A stretch of 33,380 nt of DNA. Source: Candidatus Thorarchaeota archaeon. Its GTDB lineage: Archaea > Asgardarchaeota > Thorarchaeia > Thorarchaeales > Thorarchaeaceae. The notes under the pieces are model-generated. The model made no database searches, was not told the origin of the DNA, and saw only the letters and a program-made list of their open reading frames with translations. Position 1 is the first letter of the stretch. Every line of letters begins with the position of its first letter. This document shows positions 24,812 through 32,746 of this stretch, piece after piece. A program made the position numbers and the translations under genes. The stretch is from NCBI GenBank assembly GCA_004524595.1, contig SDOA01000040.1:1-33380 (forward strand), read 5' to 3'.

Positions 24812-25336
24812 TTATATTATATAGGGGGCGACATGAAAGAATACTAGCACAGGTGCAAGTATCAAAGCTCTGATGATCAAAGATTTTCCTCGATTTGTTA
24901 AATCATTAGCTGTAGGAGTAAAATAAAGGATAGCACCAGCAAGACAACAGACAGCCACTACAATATCACCAATCCATACAATGAGGTAGATCATGTCAGC
25001 ATCAGACATACCAAACATATCTAACCATGTTGATGTTGCACTCTGAGGGGTTACTGGTTCGACTGCTGAAAAGTCAGCAAAAAGGTTCACAATGATAGGA
25101 CCAAGGATATAGGTTGCAATCCCAAATATGACAAGGGTCTTGGCAAGTCCATCACTTATGCCAGTTACATATATTATGAGGCCGACTAAGACTAGAATCA
25201 AATATCCTCTGATGGATAAAGCGTAGAGAGCATTCAGTACTTGGGTTGTCGTCGGAAACCAGGATGGGGGAGGCATGAAATCAAAGGGAAACTGAGCCAT
25301 GGATAATACTGCAGTCAGTGGAATCATGAATTTCAC
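24812..25336 (-). CDS. unknown membrane protein, 174 aa, about four segments
   Basis: I do not recognise this protein. It has a proline- and aromatic-rich N-terminus (FPFDFMPPPSWFP), then hydrophobic segments: YLILVLVGLIIYVTGI, TLVIFGIATYILGPIIVNLF, MIYLIVWIGDIVVAVCCLAG and LIIRALILAPVLVFFHVAPY. The loop between segments 2 and 3 is acidic and polar (SAVEPVTPQSATSTWLDMFG). It starts at GTG 25336, or ATG 25327; no clear SD is seen. It lies between uracil-DNA glycosylase and ATP synthase B. It does not look like the K, I or other known membrane subunits: it lacks the paired hairpin with the ion-binding glutamate of subunit K. A role in the ATP synthase is only suggested by position. Confidence 0.6.
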   Translation of the reverse strand: MKFMIPLTAVLSMAQFPFDFMPPPSWFPTTTQVLNALYALSIRGYLILVLVGLIIYVTGISDGLAKTLVIFGIATYILGPIIVNLFADFSAVEPVTPQSATSTWLDMFGMSDADMIYLIVWIGDIVVAVCCLAGAILYFTPTANDLTNRGKSLIIRALILAPVLVFFHVAPYII

Positions 25337-25371
25337 GCAATGAAGTCATGATTAGAGAATATAATGGCCAC

Positions 25372-25923
25372 TCAAAGTAGTTCGGTTTTCAAAATGGAAA
25401 AATCTTGTTTCATATGCTCTTTCACACTTGGAAAACGGAGCGCAGCAGCTGGATGATAAGTCATGAAGTAACTTCTATCATTTGCTTCAAAGAAATGTCC
25501 ATGCGACTCCGATACCTTCCATGGGCCGATCATCGAAGAGATTGCTACATTTCCTAGTAGCACGATAATCCTTGGATTGATTATCTCAATCTGCTTCTCA
25601 ACATATGGTCTGCAGGCTTCGATCTCAGAGGACAAGGGAAGTCTATTATTTGGAGGACGAGATTTGAGTACTGAAGTTATGAAGACTTCATCACGAGATA
25701 ATCCAATCTCTTCAATCATTGAAGCTAGAAGTTTTCCAGAGCGCCCAACAAACGGTCTTCCCGTTTCATCTTCTTGAGCTCCTGGCGCTTCTCCTATGAA
25801 GAAGAGTGTAGCATCAAGTGGTCCTTCACCAGAAACAGCATTAATACGTGTGCTATGAAGAGGACAACATTTACACTTGTTAATGGTCTGATGAAGTATT
25901 TTGAGTTCTTCTTCGCGGGACAT
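25372..25923 (-). CDS. family 4 uracil-DNA glycosylase, one Fe-S cysteine replaced
   Basis: This enzyme removes uracil from DNA. The 183-residue protein has motif 1 GEAPGAQEDETGRPFVG (about 44-60), RPPNNR (about 89-94), and YHPAA (156-160) in motif 2. Family 4 enzymes hold a [4Fe-4S] cluster with four Cys: a CxxC near the start, one in the LKCRPP motif, and one about 16 residues later. Here there are C17, C19, C20 and C104, but the third position is Ser88 (LKSRPP; codon TCT at 25660-25662). C19 is an extra cysteine that might compensate. The start ATG at 25923 lies 44 bases after ATP synthase A on the same strand. Confidence 0.93.
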   Translation of the reverse strand: MSREEELKILHQTINKCKCCPLHSTRINAVSGEGPLDATLFFIGEAPGAQEDETGRPFVGRSGKLLASMIEEIGLSRDEVFITSVLKSRPPNNRLPLSSEIEACRPYVEKQIEIINPRIIVLLGNVAISSMIGPWKVSESHGHFFEANDRSYFMTYHPAAALRFPSVKEHMKQDFSILKTELL

Positions 25924-25967
25924 TCTATATTCTAGATTGTATCATCGGGGATAAACTACACGCTATT

Positions 25968-27773
25968 CTAAACAATATGCTCAGGAATCAGACCAGACTC
26001 GGAGAGTTCTTGAAATAGTGATTGATACTCCTTCTCCATCTTTCTTTCGACAGCATCCATTTGTTCGTTATACGAGTTCCAAGGCATAATCTTCATTCTC
26101 GCAATGTTATCAAGAACACTCAAATCCAAGATTCGTCTAACTTGCACACCCATTTTTACAGCTGCGGCCATCTTAGTAGTGAATCCAATAATCACCCGAA
26201 GCATTCTGTAGGTCTTACCAATTGGTGAGTATGTATCAATCTCATGTAGAGCGCTCTGAGTAAGAAAGTCTTCCTTAATCATGCGCGCAGCCTCAAGTGT
26301 AGCACGTTCTGATTCAGGAAGTGCATCAGGTCCCACAAGCTGAACTATTTCTCTTAATTCTTGGTCTTTTTGAAGGATTGCAAGAGCTTCTCTCACTAGA
26401 TCAGGCCAATCTTCACCTAATTCGGACTTGTGCCATGACTCAAGAGTAGTATGATAAAGAGAATAGCTGGTAAGAGTGTTAATAGCAGGGAAGAATCTCC
26501 GTGCGGCCAAATCTTTATCCAATGCCCAAAATACCTTTACAATTCGAAGTGTTGCTTGTGTAACAGGTTCGGAAAAATCACCACCTGGAGGGGAAACCGC
26601 ACCACAAAGGGTGATAGAACCCAAACGCTCCTCAGATGATAGCGTCTTTACTCTACCGCCTCGTTCATAGAATTGTGCAAGTCTCGAACCAAGATATGCA
26701 GGATATCCTTCTTCTGAAGGTAGTTGCCCAAGCCTACCAGATATCTCACGGAGAGCCTCCGCCCAGCGAGAGGTGGAGTCAGCCATTAAAGCAACATCAA
26801 AACCTTGGTCGCGAAAATACTCAGCAATTGTAACAGCTACATAAATAGAGGCCTCTCTTGCAGCAACTGGCATATTAGATGTATTAGCGATTAAGACTGT
26901 ACGCTCCATGAGGGGACGTCCTGATTTTGGATCCTTCAGATGAGGCCATTCTTCAAGAGCCTCAGTCATTTCATTTCCTCTTTCACCGCAACCAACATAG
27001 ACCACAACTTGTGCATCCGCCCATTTTGCGAACTGATGTAGGGTCACAGTTTTCCCAGTTCCAAAGCCCCCAGGAATAGCTCCTGTGCCACCTTTTGCTT
27101 GAGGCATAAATGTATCAATAACTCGTTGACCAGTAATTAAAGGAGTATTCATAGGAACTCTGTCCTTGAAAGAACGTCCAACTCGTACTGGTGTCTTCTG
27201 CATCATTACAACATCGTGAATCTCACCATGAGAATCTTTAACTTTACAGATAGTATCTATAACAGTATAATCCCCTTTAGATGCTAGTTCTATCACTTCT
27301 CCTTCTACGCCGATAGGAATCATAATCTTTGATTTGATAATCCCTGTTTCTGGAACCTCACCTATTATGTCACCAGGGAAAACCATAGTGCCTACTTTAA
27401 TTGTTGGGTTGAACGTCCATTTTTTCTCCTTATCAAGCCCATCTACATTGAGACCTCTAGAAATAAAGTCACCAGACATTTCCTGAAGTTTTGGTAAAGG
27501 TCTTTGAATACCGTCATATATTGATCCTAGAAGACCTGGTCCAAGTTCTACAGAGAGAGCATCACCTGTGGAAACAACAGGTTCTCCAGGAGCAAGACCT
27601 GATGTCTCTTCATAGACTTGAGTAGTGAACTCCTCATCTCCAACTTCGATCACCTCTCCGATGAGTTGTTGTTTTCCAACCCGTACAACTTCATACATAC
27701 GAACTGAGGGAATTCCAGAGCACTTTACAACGGGCCCTGCAATACTCTCGATTCTACCAGTCAGTTCATTCAA
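25968..27773 (-). CDS. atpA: A-type ATP synthase subunit A (catalytic)
   Basis: This is the catalytic subunit of the A1 sector. The Walker A is GGFGTGKTVTLHQFAKW (about residues 230-246; GGFG replaces the usual GPFG). Further hallmarks are [40 protein letters not shown] and GYPAYLGSRLAQFYERGGRV. The non-homologous bulge region of A subunits is present (residues ~115-185, PGDIIGEVPETGIIKSKIM). At 601 residues the length is normal, and no intein is inserted at the P-loop. The start is the TTG at 27773, with GGAG 9 bases upstream. It lies 25 bases downstream of subunit F. Confidence 0.97.
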   Translation of the reverse strand: MNELTGRIESIAGPVVKCSGIPSVRMYEVVRVGKQQLIGEVIEVGDEEFTTQVYEETSGLAPGEPVVSTGDALSVELGPGLLGSIYDGIQRPLPKLQEMSGDFISRGLNVDGLDKEKKWTFNPTIKVGTMVFPGDIIGEVPETGIIKSKIMIPIGVEGEVIELASKGDYTVIDTICKVKDSHGEIHDVVMMQKTPVRVGRSFKDRVPMNTPLITGQRVIDTFMPQAKGGTGAIPGGFGTGKTVTLHQFAKWADAQVVVYVGCGERGNEMTEALEEWPHLKDPKSGRPLMERTVLIANTSNMPVAAREASIYVAVTIAEYFRDQGFDVALMADSTSRWAEALREISGRLGQLPSEEGYPAYLGSRLAQFYERGGRVKTLSSEERLGSITLCGAVSPPGGDFSEPVTQATLRIVKVFWALDKDLAARRFFPAINTLTSYSLYHTTLESWHKSELGEDWPDLVREALAILQKDQELREIVQLVGPDALPESERATLEAARMIKEDFLTQSALHEIDTYSPIGKTYRMLRVIIGFTTKMAAAVKMGVQVRRILDLSVLDNIARMKIMPWNSYNEQMDAVERKMEKEYQSLFQELSESGLIPEHIV

Positions 27774-27798
27774 GGTTTATTTCTCCATGATGATGATA

Positions 27799-28122
27799 TT
27801 AAATATTGATTTCAATTCCAACGGCACGTCGTATCAGTTCCTTCAAAACTGATTCATAAGTTCCCGTTGATCCGTTTCTATCAGGAATTAACAATATCAC
27901 AGGAACTGGTGATTGGGAGAGTTCCACAATTGTATCCTCAACTTCTTGTGCGAGTGGTTCTGTGATAATAATCAATCCCATGGTTGGATCACGAAAGTAG
28001 TCAAGTAACAAGTTTCGCGTTTCGTCGGGAGATTTCGGACTAGCACATTCGTGAACACCAACTAGGCGAAATCCAGTGACGGTATCCCGATCACCAATGA
28101 CTGCAATCTTATCGCTAGACAT
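27799..28122 (-). CDS. atpF: A-type ATP synthase subunit F
   Basis: This 107-residue protein is the small central-stalk subunit F. It starts SSDKIAVIGDRDTVTGFRLVG, the family hallmark (IAVIGDxDTVxGFRLAG), followed by GLIIITEPLAQEV and PVILLIPDRNGSTG. It is the first of the three ATP synthase genes in the local transcription direction, with ATG at 28122 and AGGAAG upstream, and lies 25 bases before subunit A as in canonical F-A-B order. PyrI lies 89 bases upstream. Confidence 0.93.
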   Translation of the reverse strand: MSSDKIAVIGDRDTVTGFRLVGVHECASPKSPDETRNLLLDYFRDPTMGLIIITEPLAQEVEDTIVELSQSPVPVILLIPDRNGSTGTYESVLKELIRRAVGIEINI

Positions 28123-28211
28123 GAGAACTTCCTACTGTGGTCAACCTGTGTCATTGCTCATCAGGTCTACTAAAAAGCATTTGGAATCTGACCAGGTAAT
28201 AATAATGGAAA

Positions 28212-28694
28212 TCAATTAGTGAATTCTGATATAATATGAGATTCTTCAACCAGGTTCCAGCAATACAGGCACTTGAGCTGAATTGGATTTCTCGACACTA
28301 CTTGATATTTACTATGGATAGGTTCACGTTCCTTATTTGTTACACACCTTGGATTTGGACATTTCATAATATCCGAGAGTGTGTCAGGTAATTCCACACG
28401 TGTCTTCTTAATTACTTTTGAGTCCTTAATGAGATTGATTGTGGCCTCTGGAGCAACAAGAGCGATGCGTGCAACTTCTGCATCAGCGAGGAAATGATTC
28501 TCCACTTTCACAATATCTTTTCGCCCTATTCTCGAGCTAGTGATGTTCATTGCTAATGTTACCACATTTCCTTCTTTTCCAGTAATCCTGAGAATTTTTA
28601 GTACTTCTAATGCCATTCCAGCTCTGATATGATCTATGACGGTCCCATCATTGATTTTCACAATGCGTATCTTGCCACTTCCTTCTTCAGACAT
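28212..28694 (-). CDS. pyrI: aspartate carbamoyltransferase regulatory chain
   Basis: This is the regulatory subunit that binds nucleotides and controls aspartate carbamoyltransferase in pyrimidine synthesis. Hallmarks are IRIVKINDGTVIDHIRAGMA, RIGRKDIVKVENHFL, IALVAPEATINLI and a C-terminal zinc domain with CPNPRC (C-x4-C) and CLYC (C-x2-C). All four zinc cysteines are present, and SRNP is the typical link before the second pair. I start at the ATG at 28694, 6 bases from GGTGAG, giving about 160 residues. The catalytic partner PyrB is not in this window, which is unusual because the two are often adjacent. It diverges from SRP54. Confidence 0.95.
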   Translation of the reverse strand: MSEEGSGKIRIVKINDGTVIDHIRAGMALEVLKILRITGKEGNVVTLAMNITSSRIGRKDIVKVENHFLADAEVARIALVAPEATINLIKDSKVIKKTRVELPDTLSDIMKCPNPRCVTNKEREPIHSKYQVVSRNPIQLKCLYCWNLVEESHIISEFTN

Positions 28695-28828
28695 TAGCTC
28701 ACCAACATGCATTTGAAATAGTAATCAGGTTTTCAACCTTACTCCTTAATTCTTGAACTTACTGGTTAAAACCGAAAGTTGATATGGATTTCGACTAGTC
28801 AAAACCCGAAATAGTCGGTGAGATTGTC

Positions 28829-30175
28829 TTGGTTCTAGAAGGTCTTGGTAAGTCGCTGAATTCAGCTTTGAAGAAACTCTTAGGCGCAAGTGTAATCGAT
28901 GAAGAGCTGGTAAAGGAACTAGTCAAAGATATTCAGAGAGCTCTACTTGTAGCAGATGTTGATGTAAACCTTGTAATGGCAATCACAGAGAGAGTACAAG
29001 AGCAGGCTCTAGATGAAACACTTCCGAGAGGAGTTTCTCGACGCGAACATATTATTCGTGTTGTTTGGGATACCCTTGCTTATTTCTTGGGTGAGAAGGC
29101 AGTCCCTCTAACTATTCATCCAGGTAAACCCAATCTTGTTATGATGGTAGGAATTCAAGGTTCAGGAAAGACAACGACTATTGGCAAATTGGCACGCTAT
29201 TATCAAAAGAGAGGAATAAAGACCGGTGTGATCTGTGCGGATAACTTCAGACCCGGAGCCTATAGTCAACTGAAACAGCTTGCAGAAAAATCCAATGTCC
29301 CATTTTGGGGAGACGAGAATGAAAAGGATGCTGTCAAGTTAGCTAAAAAGGGATTTAATGAGATGAAGAATCGGGGCATTGAACTCATCCTATTAGACAC
29401 CTCAGGAAGGCATAGAGAAGAAACTAGTCTAATCAAAGAAATGAAGGATATATCCAAAGGCGTTAGACCACAGGAGATCATCTTGGTCATCGATGGAACA
29501 TTGGGACAACAGGCAGGAGTGCAGGCAAGTGCCTTTAGTAAGGCAACTGATATTGGTTCAATAATCGTGACAAAGCTCGATGGTGGTGCAAAAGGTGGTG
29601 GAGCACTCTCAGCTGTTGCTGCAACAAAAGCACCAATCAAATTCATTGGAACAGGCGAGGGGATGGATGCAATAGAATCTTTCAACCCAACTAAGTTTGC
29701 AGGTCGCCTATTGGGCATGTCAGACATCAGAGGATTAGTAGACAAGGTCAGAGAAGCCCAGATTGAAGTTGAAGAAGATGCTGTCAGACGTATAATGAAG
29801 GGGCAGTTTTCACTGAAAGATATGATGGCTCAAATGAAGCAACTGAAGAAAATGGGTCCAATAGGAAAGGTAATGGAAATGTTAGGTCTACAGTACAAAT
29901 TACCTGAAGGTTTGGCAGAAGTCCAAGAAGAGAATATGAAGAAATGGGAGATTATCATGAATTCGATGACTAAGACAGAACTTGAAGAACCAAAGATTAT
30001 CAAATCCTCAAGAATTAAGAGAATAGCCATGGGTTCTGGAACCTCAACAAAAGATGTCCGCGACCTCCTGAAGCAACATGAACAGATGAAGAGGATGATG
30101 AAACAGATGGGAAAGCAGAGAAGAGGGAGAAAGGGCGGAATTCCTGGACTTCCAGGCGGATTACCAGGTATGTAG
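28829..30175 (+). CDS. srp54: signal recognition particle protein SRP54
   Basis: This GTPase binds signal sequences of nascent membrane and secreted proteins together with 7S RNA. The N domain starts VLEGLGKSLNSALKKLLG. The G domain has GIQGSGKTTTIGKLARYY (G1), DNFRPGAY, DTSGRH (G3) and TKLDGGAKGGGALS (G4 region). The M domain is methionine-rich (DMMAQMKQLKKMGP; KMGPIGKVMEMLG) and ends in a Gly/Pro-rich tail GGIPGLPGGLPGM. The 448-residue length is normal. The TTG at 28829 has GGTGAG upstream. An inverted repeat (CGACTA at 28792-28797, TAGTCG at 28812-28817) touches this SD. It leads the plus-strand run srp54, trmY-like, GTPase, trmJ-like. Confidence 0.97.
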   Translation: MVLEGLGKSLNSALKKLLGASVIDEELVKELVKDIQRALLVADVDVNLVMAITERVQEQALDETLPRGVSRREHIIRVVWDTLAYFLGEKAVPLTIHPGKPNLVMMVGIQGSGKTTTIGKLARYYQKRGIKTGVICADNFRPGAYSQLKQLAEKSNVPFWGDENEKDAVKLAKKGFNEMKNRGIELILLDTSGRHREETSLIKEMKDISKGVRPQEIILVIDGTLGQQAGVQASAFSKATDIGSIIVTKLDGGAKGGGALSAVAATKAPIKFIGTGEGMDAIESFNPTKFAGRLLGMSDIRGLVDKVREAQIEVEEDAVRRIMKGQFSLKDMMAQMKQLKKMGPIGKVMEMLGLQYKLPEGLAEVQEENMKKWEIIMNSMTKTELEEPKIIKSSRIKRIAMGSGTSTKDVRDLLKQHEQMKRMMKQMGKQRRGRKGGIPGLPGGLPGM

Positions 30176-30191
30176 ATAGGTTTGAATATCG

Positions 30192-30767
30192 ATGCGGCAC
30201 TTCTTGATATTGTTTGATAACATTCCAATTGATAAAGCGTCTCTTAAAGCAGGTTTTAACTCTCCAGAACTCGTCACAGCATGTAGGTGTATCAATGTTG
30301 GACTCTTTATTTCTGGAAATCTTCGAAGAGATGTAACTATATCAATAGCCCTTGGAGCCCCTCATGACTTACAAATCATTTCATTCCCTGGAGATACATT
30401 GAGAAGAGTCTCTCCCGATGAGAGATCGATTTCTTTTTTCTTGTTTAAATCTATTAAGATTTCAACAGAACTACTTCATAATACTTCAAAGACTTTGGAC
30501 AATGGGATCATCATCCAGAGAATGAATATCAATGACATCTTTGGTACAGTATCGCCTAACAACTTTATTGTTGCTAAGGAGAATGAACAGAAGACCATTG
30601 ATTATCTTGGCACAGATGTTCTTCTCTTCTACGATAATAGAGTATATCGTACACCCCTAATATCTAGTGAACTATTGAATTATCGAACAGTTACACGCCC
30701 ACCTCATCCTGAGAGATTCATTCTGGATATTAATCGAGCAGTGGATAATGCTCAGGAAAATACCTGA
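30192..30767 (+). CDS. TrmY/DUF358-like SPOUT methyltransferase homologue, divergent C-terminus
   Basis: TrmY is the archaeal enzyme that methylates N1 of pseudouridine 54 in tRNA. The N-terminal ~110 residues match the family: MRHFLILFDN, NSPELVTACRCINVGLFIS, ISIALGAPHD and the hallmark RVSPDERSISFFLFKSI. The C-terminal ~80 residues do not show the SPOUT knot with its GDH and SLGP-type motifs that I expect; instead they read FIVAKENEQKTIDYLG and YRTVTRPPHPERFILD. The length (191) is normal and I see no frameshift. It may be a divergent or non-catalytic homologue. The ATG at 30192 has AGGT upstream, 16 bases after srp54. Confidence 0.7.
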   Translation: MRHFLILFDNIPIDKASLKAGFNSPELVTACRCINVGLFISGNLRRDVTISIALGAPHDLQIISFPGDTLRRVSPDERSISFFLFKSIKISTELLHNTSKTLDNGIIIQRMNINDIFGTVSPNNFIVAKENEQKTIDYLGTDVLLFYDNRVYRTPLISSELLNYRTVTRPPHPERFILDINRAVDNAQENT

Positions 30768-30811
30768 AGAAAGCTTCATAATAGAAGTCTTCTAAAAAAG
30801 GTTGAACATCG

Positions 30812-31987
30812 TTGCCAACTAATGTTACTCCAGAATTCGATAAACAACGGATTATCTACGAAGAGACAGAAGATCTTACTCAGAGGATAGTAGAACTGGA
30901 GAAACTTCTATCACTTGCGCCAAATCACAAAGGCGCAGAACGAATGATTGCAGACTATCGCAAGAAACTTGCTCAGCTGAAAGCCTTACTCGAGAAGAGA
31001 AGAGAGCAGGACCGAGCTCGTCGTTCAGGTGGAGCGGAAGAAGGTGTTGTTCGAAAAGAGGGAGCTGGGCAAATTTGCTTGGTTGGAGTCACGAATAGTG
31101 GCAAATCTTCACTGATTAATACAGTCACAAATGCTAAGCTGGATGTAGGAGACTATCCATTTACAACACCATTACCGACACCTGCTATGCTTAATTTGGA
31201 AGATATCAATATTCAGTTGGTTGAGTTGCCTGGTGTCTTCGAGGGAAGCCACGAGGCAGGTATTGGTAGACAGGCACTTGCAGTTGCTAGAAACACAGAC
31301 TGTATTGCACTAATTATAGACCTCTCTCAAGATATCGATTGGCAGATGAACATTATTCTCGGAGAACTTGATAGTGCAAGAATACGACTGAATAAAGAGA
31401 AGACGGCAGTTAGAATTGAAAAGGTTGGGCTAGGAGGGCACATGATATATGGTGCTCAAAATTACGAGGGGGATATCGAAGAAGTCAAAGAATATCTCAA
31501 GGCGCGTAGAATCACAAATATTATCGTACGTTTCCAGAAACGGGCTACATTCCAGCAACTTGTAGATGCTCTAGATTCAAGTGTTGCTTATGTCCGTGCA
31601 ATGGTTGTCGCAACAAAGGGAGATGTACAAGGCTCTATTGTAAAGTTCAAAGAACTAGAGGATAAATATTCAGATAGATTTGACATCGTTCCAACGTCTG
31701 CAAAGCGGCGAGAGAACCTTGATGGGATGAGCTGGGCATTCTATCATCATCTGGATATATTAAGAGTATATACTAAGATACCAGGTAAACAACGAGAGAA
31801 CAGACCAATTGTTCTACCCGAGGGCTCGGTTGTGGAGGATGCAGCAGCAAAAATCCACAAAGAACTATTTGTCGAACGATTTAGGTCGGCTGTGATAATA
31901 AGAGATAATGACAAGATAAAACGTAGAATTGTTGGACTGAATTATCCCCTCCAAGACGGAGATGTCATCCAATTAGCTCATACGTAG
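30812..31987 (+). CDS. DRG/Obg-like GTPase with TGS domain
   Basis: This 391-residue protein belongs to the DRG family of ribosome-associated GTPases. A helical N-terminus (about 15-75, MIADYRKKLAQLKALLEKRR) precedes the G domain. G1 is GVTNSGKSSL (about 92-101), G2 is DYPFTTPLPTPAM, G3 is LVELPGVFEG, G4 is ATKGD (about 271) and G5 is TSAKR. In G3 the usual DLPG is ELPG, so the normally invariant Asp is Glu. The C-terminus is a TGS-like domain ending DKIKRRIVGLNYPLQDGDVI. The start is the TTG at 30812, with weak support (AGGTTG upstream); the archaeal DRG family is well conserved otherwise. Confidence 0.88.
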   Translation: MPTNVTPEFDKQRIIYEETEDLTQRIVELEKLLSLAPNHKGAERMIADYRKKLAQLKALLEKRREQDRARRSGGAEEGVVRKEGAGQICLVGVTNSGKSSLINTVTNAKLDVGDYPFTTPLPTPAMLNLEDINIQLVELPGVFEGSHEAGIGRQALAVARNTDCIALIIDLSQDIDWQMNIILGELDSARIRLNKEKTAVRIEKVGLGGHMIYGAQNYEGDIEEVKEYLKARRITNIIVRFQKRATFQQLVDALDSSVAYVRAMVVATKGDVQGSIVKFKELEDKYSDRFDIVPTSAKRRENLDGMSWAFYHHLDILRVYTKIPGKQRENRPIVLPEGSVVEDAAAKIHKELFVERFRSAVIIRDNDKIKRRIVGLNYPLQDGDVIQLAHT

Positions 31988-32008
31988 TCCTGCTAGGAGC
32001 GTGATGAA

Positions 32009-32746
32009 GTGCAGGAGCTTCCTAATATAGTTGTGATTCTTGTAGAACCAGAAAATCCGGGTAATGTAGGGTTTGTTTCAAGAGTGCTTGCAAATTTCGG
32101 TGTAAGAGAATTAAGAGTGGTAGGTTGCGATCCTCGAGAGGATTCTCAAGCACAGATTTTCTCAGTCCATGCAATCAATCTTTTGGAGTCTGCGAGAGTC
32201 TACAATAATTTAGAGTCGGCACTTAAAGAGATTGACGCTGCATGGGCGGCTACAGCCAGAGCTGGAGGGAATCAAAGTGTTACGAGGGCTTTAGTTCCAC
32301 TTGAGGATCTTCCTAATCCACTGGCTCTAGATGGAAGGGTCGCTCTCGTTTTCGGTCGCGAGAGTACAGGTCTTACTAACGAGGAGATTGGGCTCTGTGA
32401 TTTTGCGTTCACTATACCAACATCTGAGGAATACCCCAGTCTAAATCTAAGTCACGCAGTAGCAATCGTTCTTTTCCATCTTTTTTCAAAATATTCTCCC
32501 CCCAAACCCCCAGAGGTCACTGCAACAAGAGCTGCAACAAGAGAGGAGCGAGAACAAGTGTTAGTCTTCTTTGATGAACTGATTGATAGATTGTACTTGC
32601 AAGAATTCAAGAGACCAATCGCAAAGCAGGTCATGAGGAACCTCCTCGGTCGTGCCTATATGACCGGACGGGAGATTACAACACTGACTGGAATTGTAAG
32701 ACGCATAAATGAACTGATAAAAGACCGCCAAGATAACGAAGACTAG
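32009..32746 (+). CDS. trmJ: TrmJ-like SPOUT tRNA 2'-O-methyltransferase
   Basis: Archaeal TrmJ methylates the ribose of tRNA residue 32, probably cytidine. The 245-residue protein starts ELPNIVVILVEPENPGNVGFV, the family N-terminus, and has FSVHAINLL, then the SPOUT knot motifs ALVFGRESTGLTNEEIGLCD and PTSEEYPSLNLSHAVAIVLF. The C-terminal ~75 residues are helical (FDELIDRLYLQEFK) as in TrmJ. The start is the GTG at 32009, with AGGAG upstream at a rather long spacing. It is 21 bases downstream of the GTPase gene, and its 3' end overlaps the L10e gene by 4 bases on the other strand. Confidence 0.93.
   Translation: MQELPNIVVILVEPENPGNVGFVSRVLANFGVRELRVVGCDPREDSQAQIFSVHAINLLESARVYNNLESALKEIDAAWAATARAGGNQSVTRALVPLEDLPNPLALDGRVALVFGRESTGLTNEEIGLCDFAFTIPTSEEYPSLNLSHAVAIVLFHLFSKYSPPKPPEVTATRAATREEREQVLVFFDELIDRLYLQEFKRPIAKQVMRNLLGRAYMTGREITTLTGIVRRINELIKDRQDNED

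Noticed and set aside
25968..27773. intein in ATP synthase subunit A
   Set aside because: The P-loop GGFGTGKT is followed directly by the normal sequence and the total length is the usual ~600 residues.
28792..28817. 6-bp inverted repeat next to the SRP54 SD as a translational switch
   Set aside because: The stem is short with a 14-base loop, and inverted repeats of this size are common by chance; noted under SRP54 only.
29266..29745. 159-codon minus-strand ORF
   Set aside because: Antisense shadow of the SRP54 G domain.
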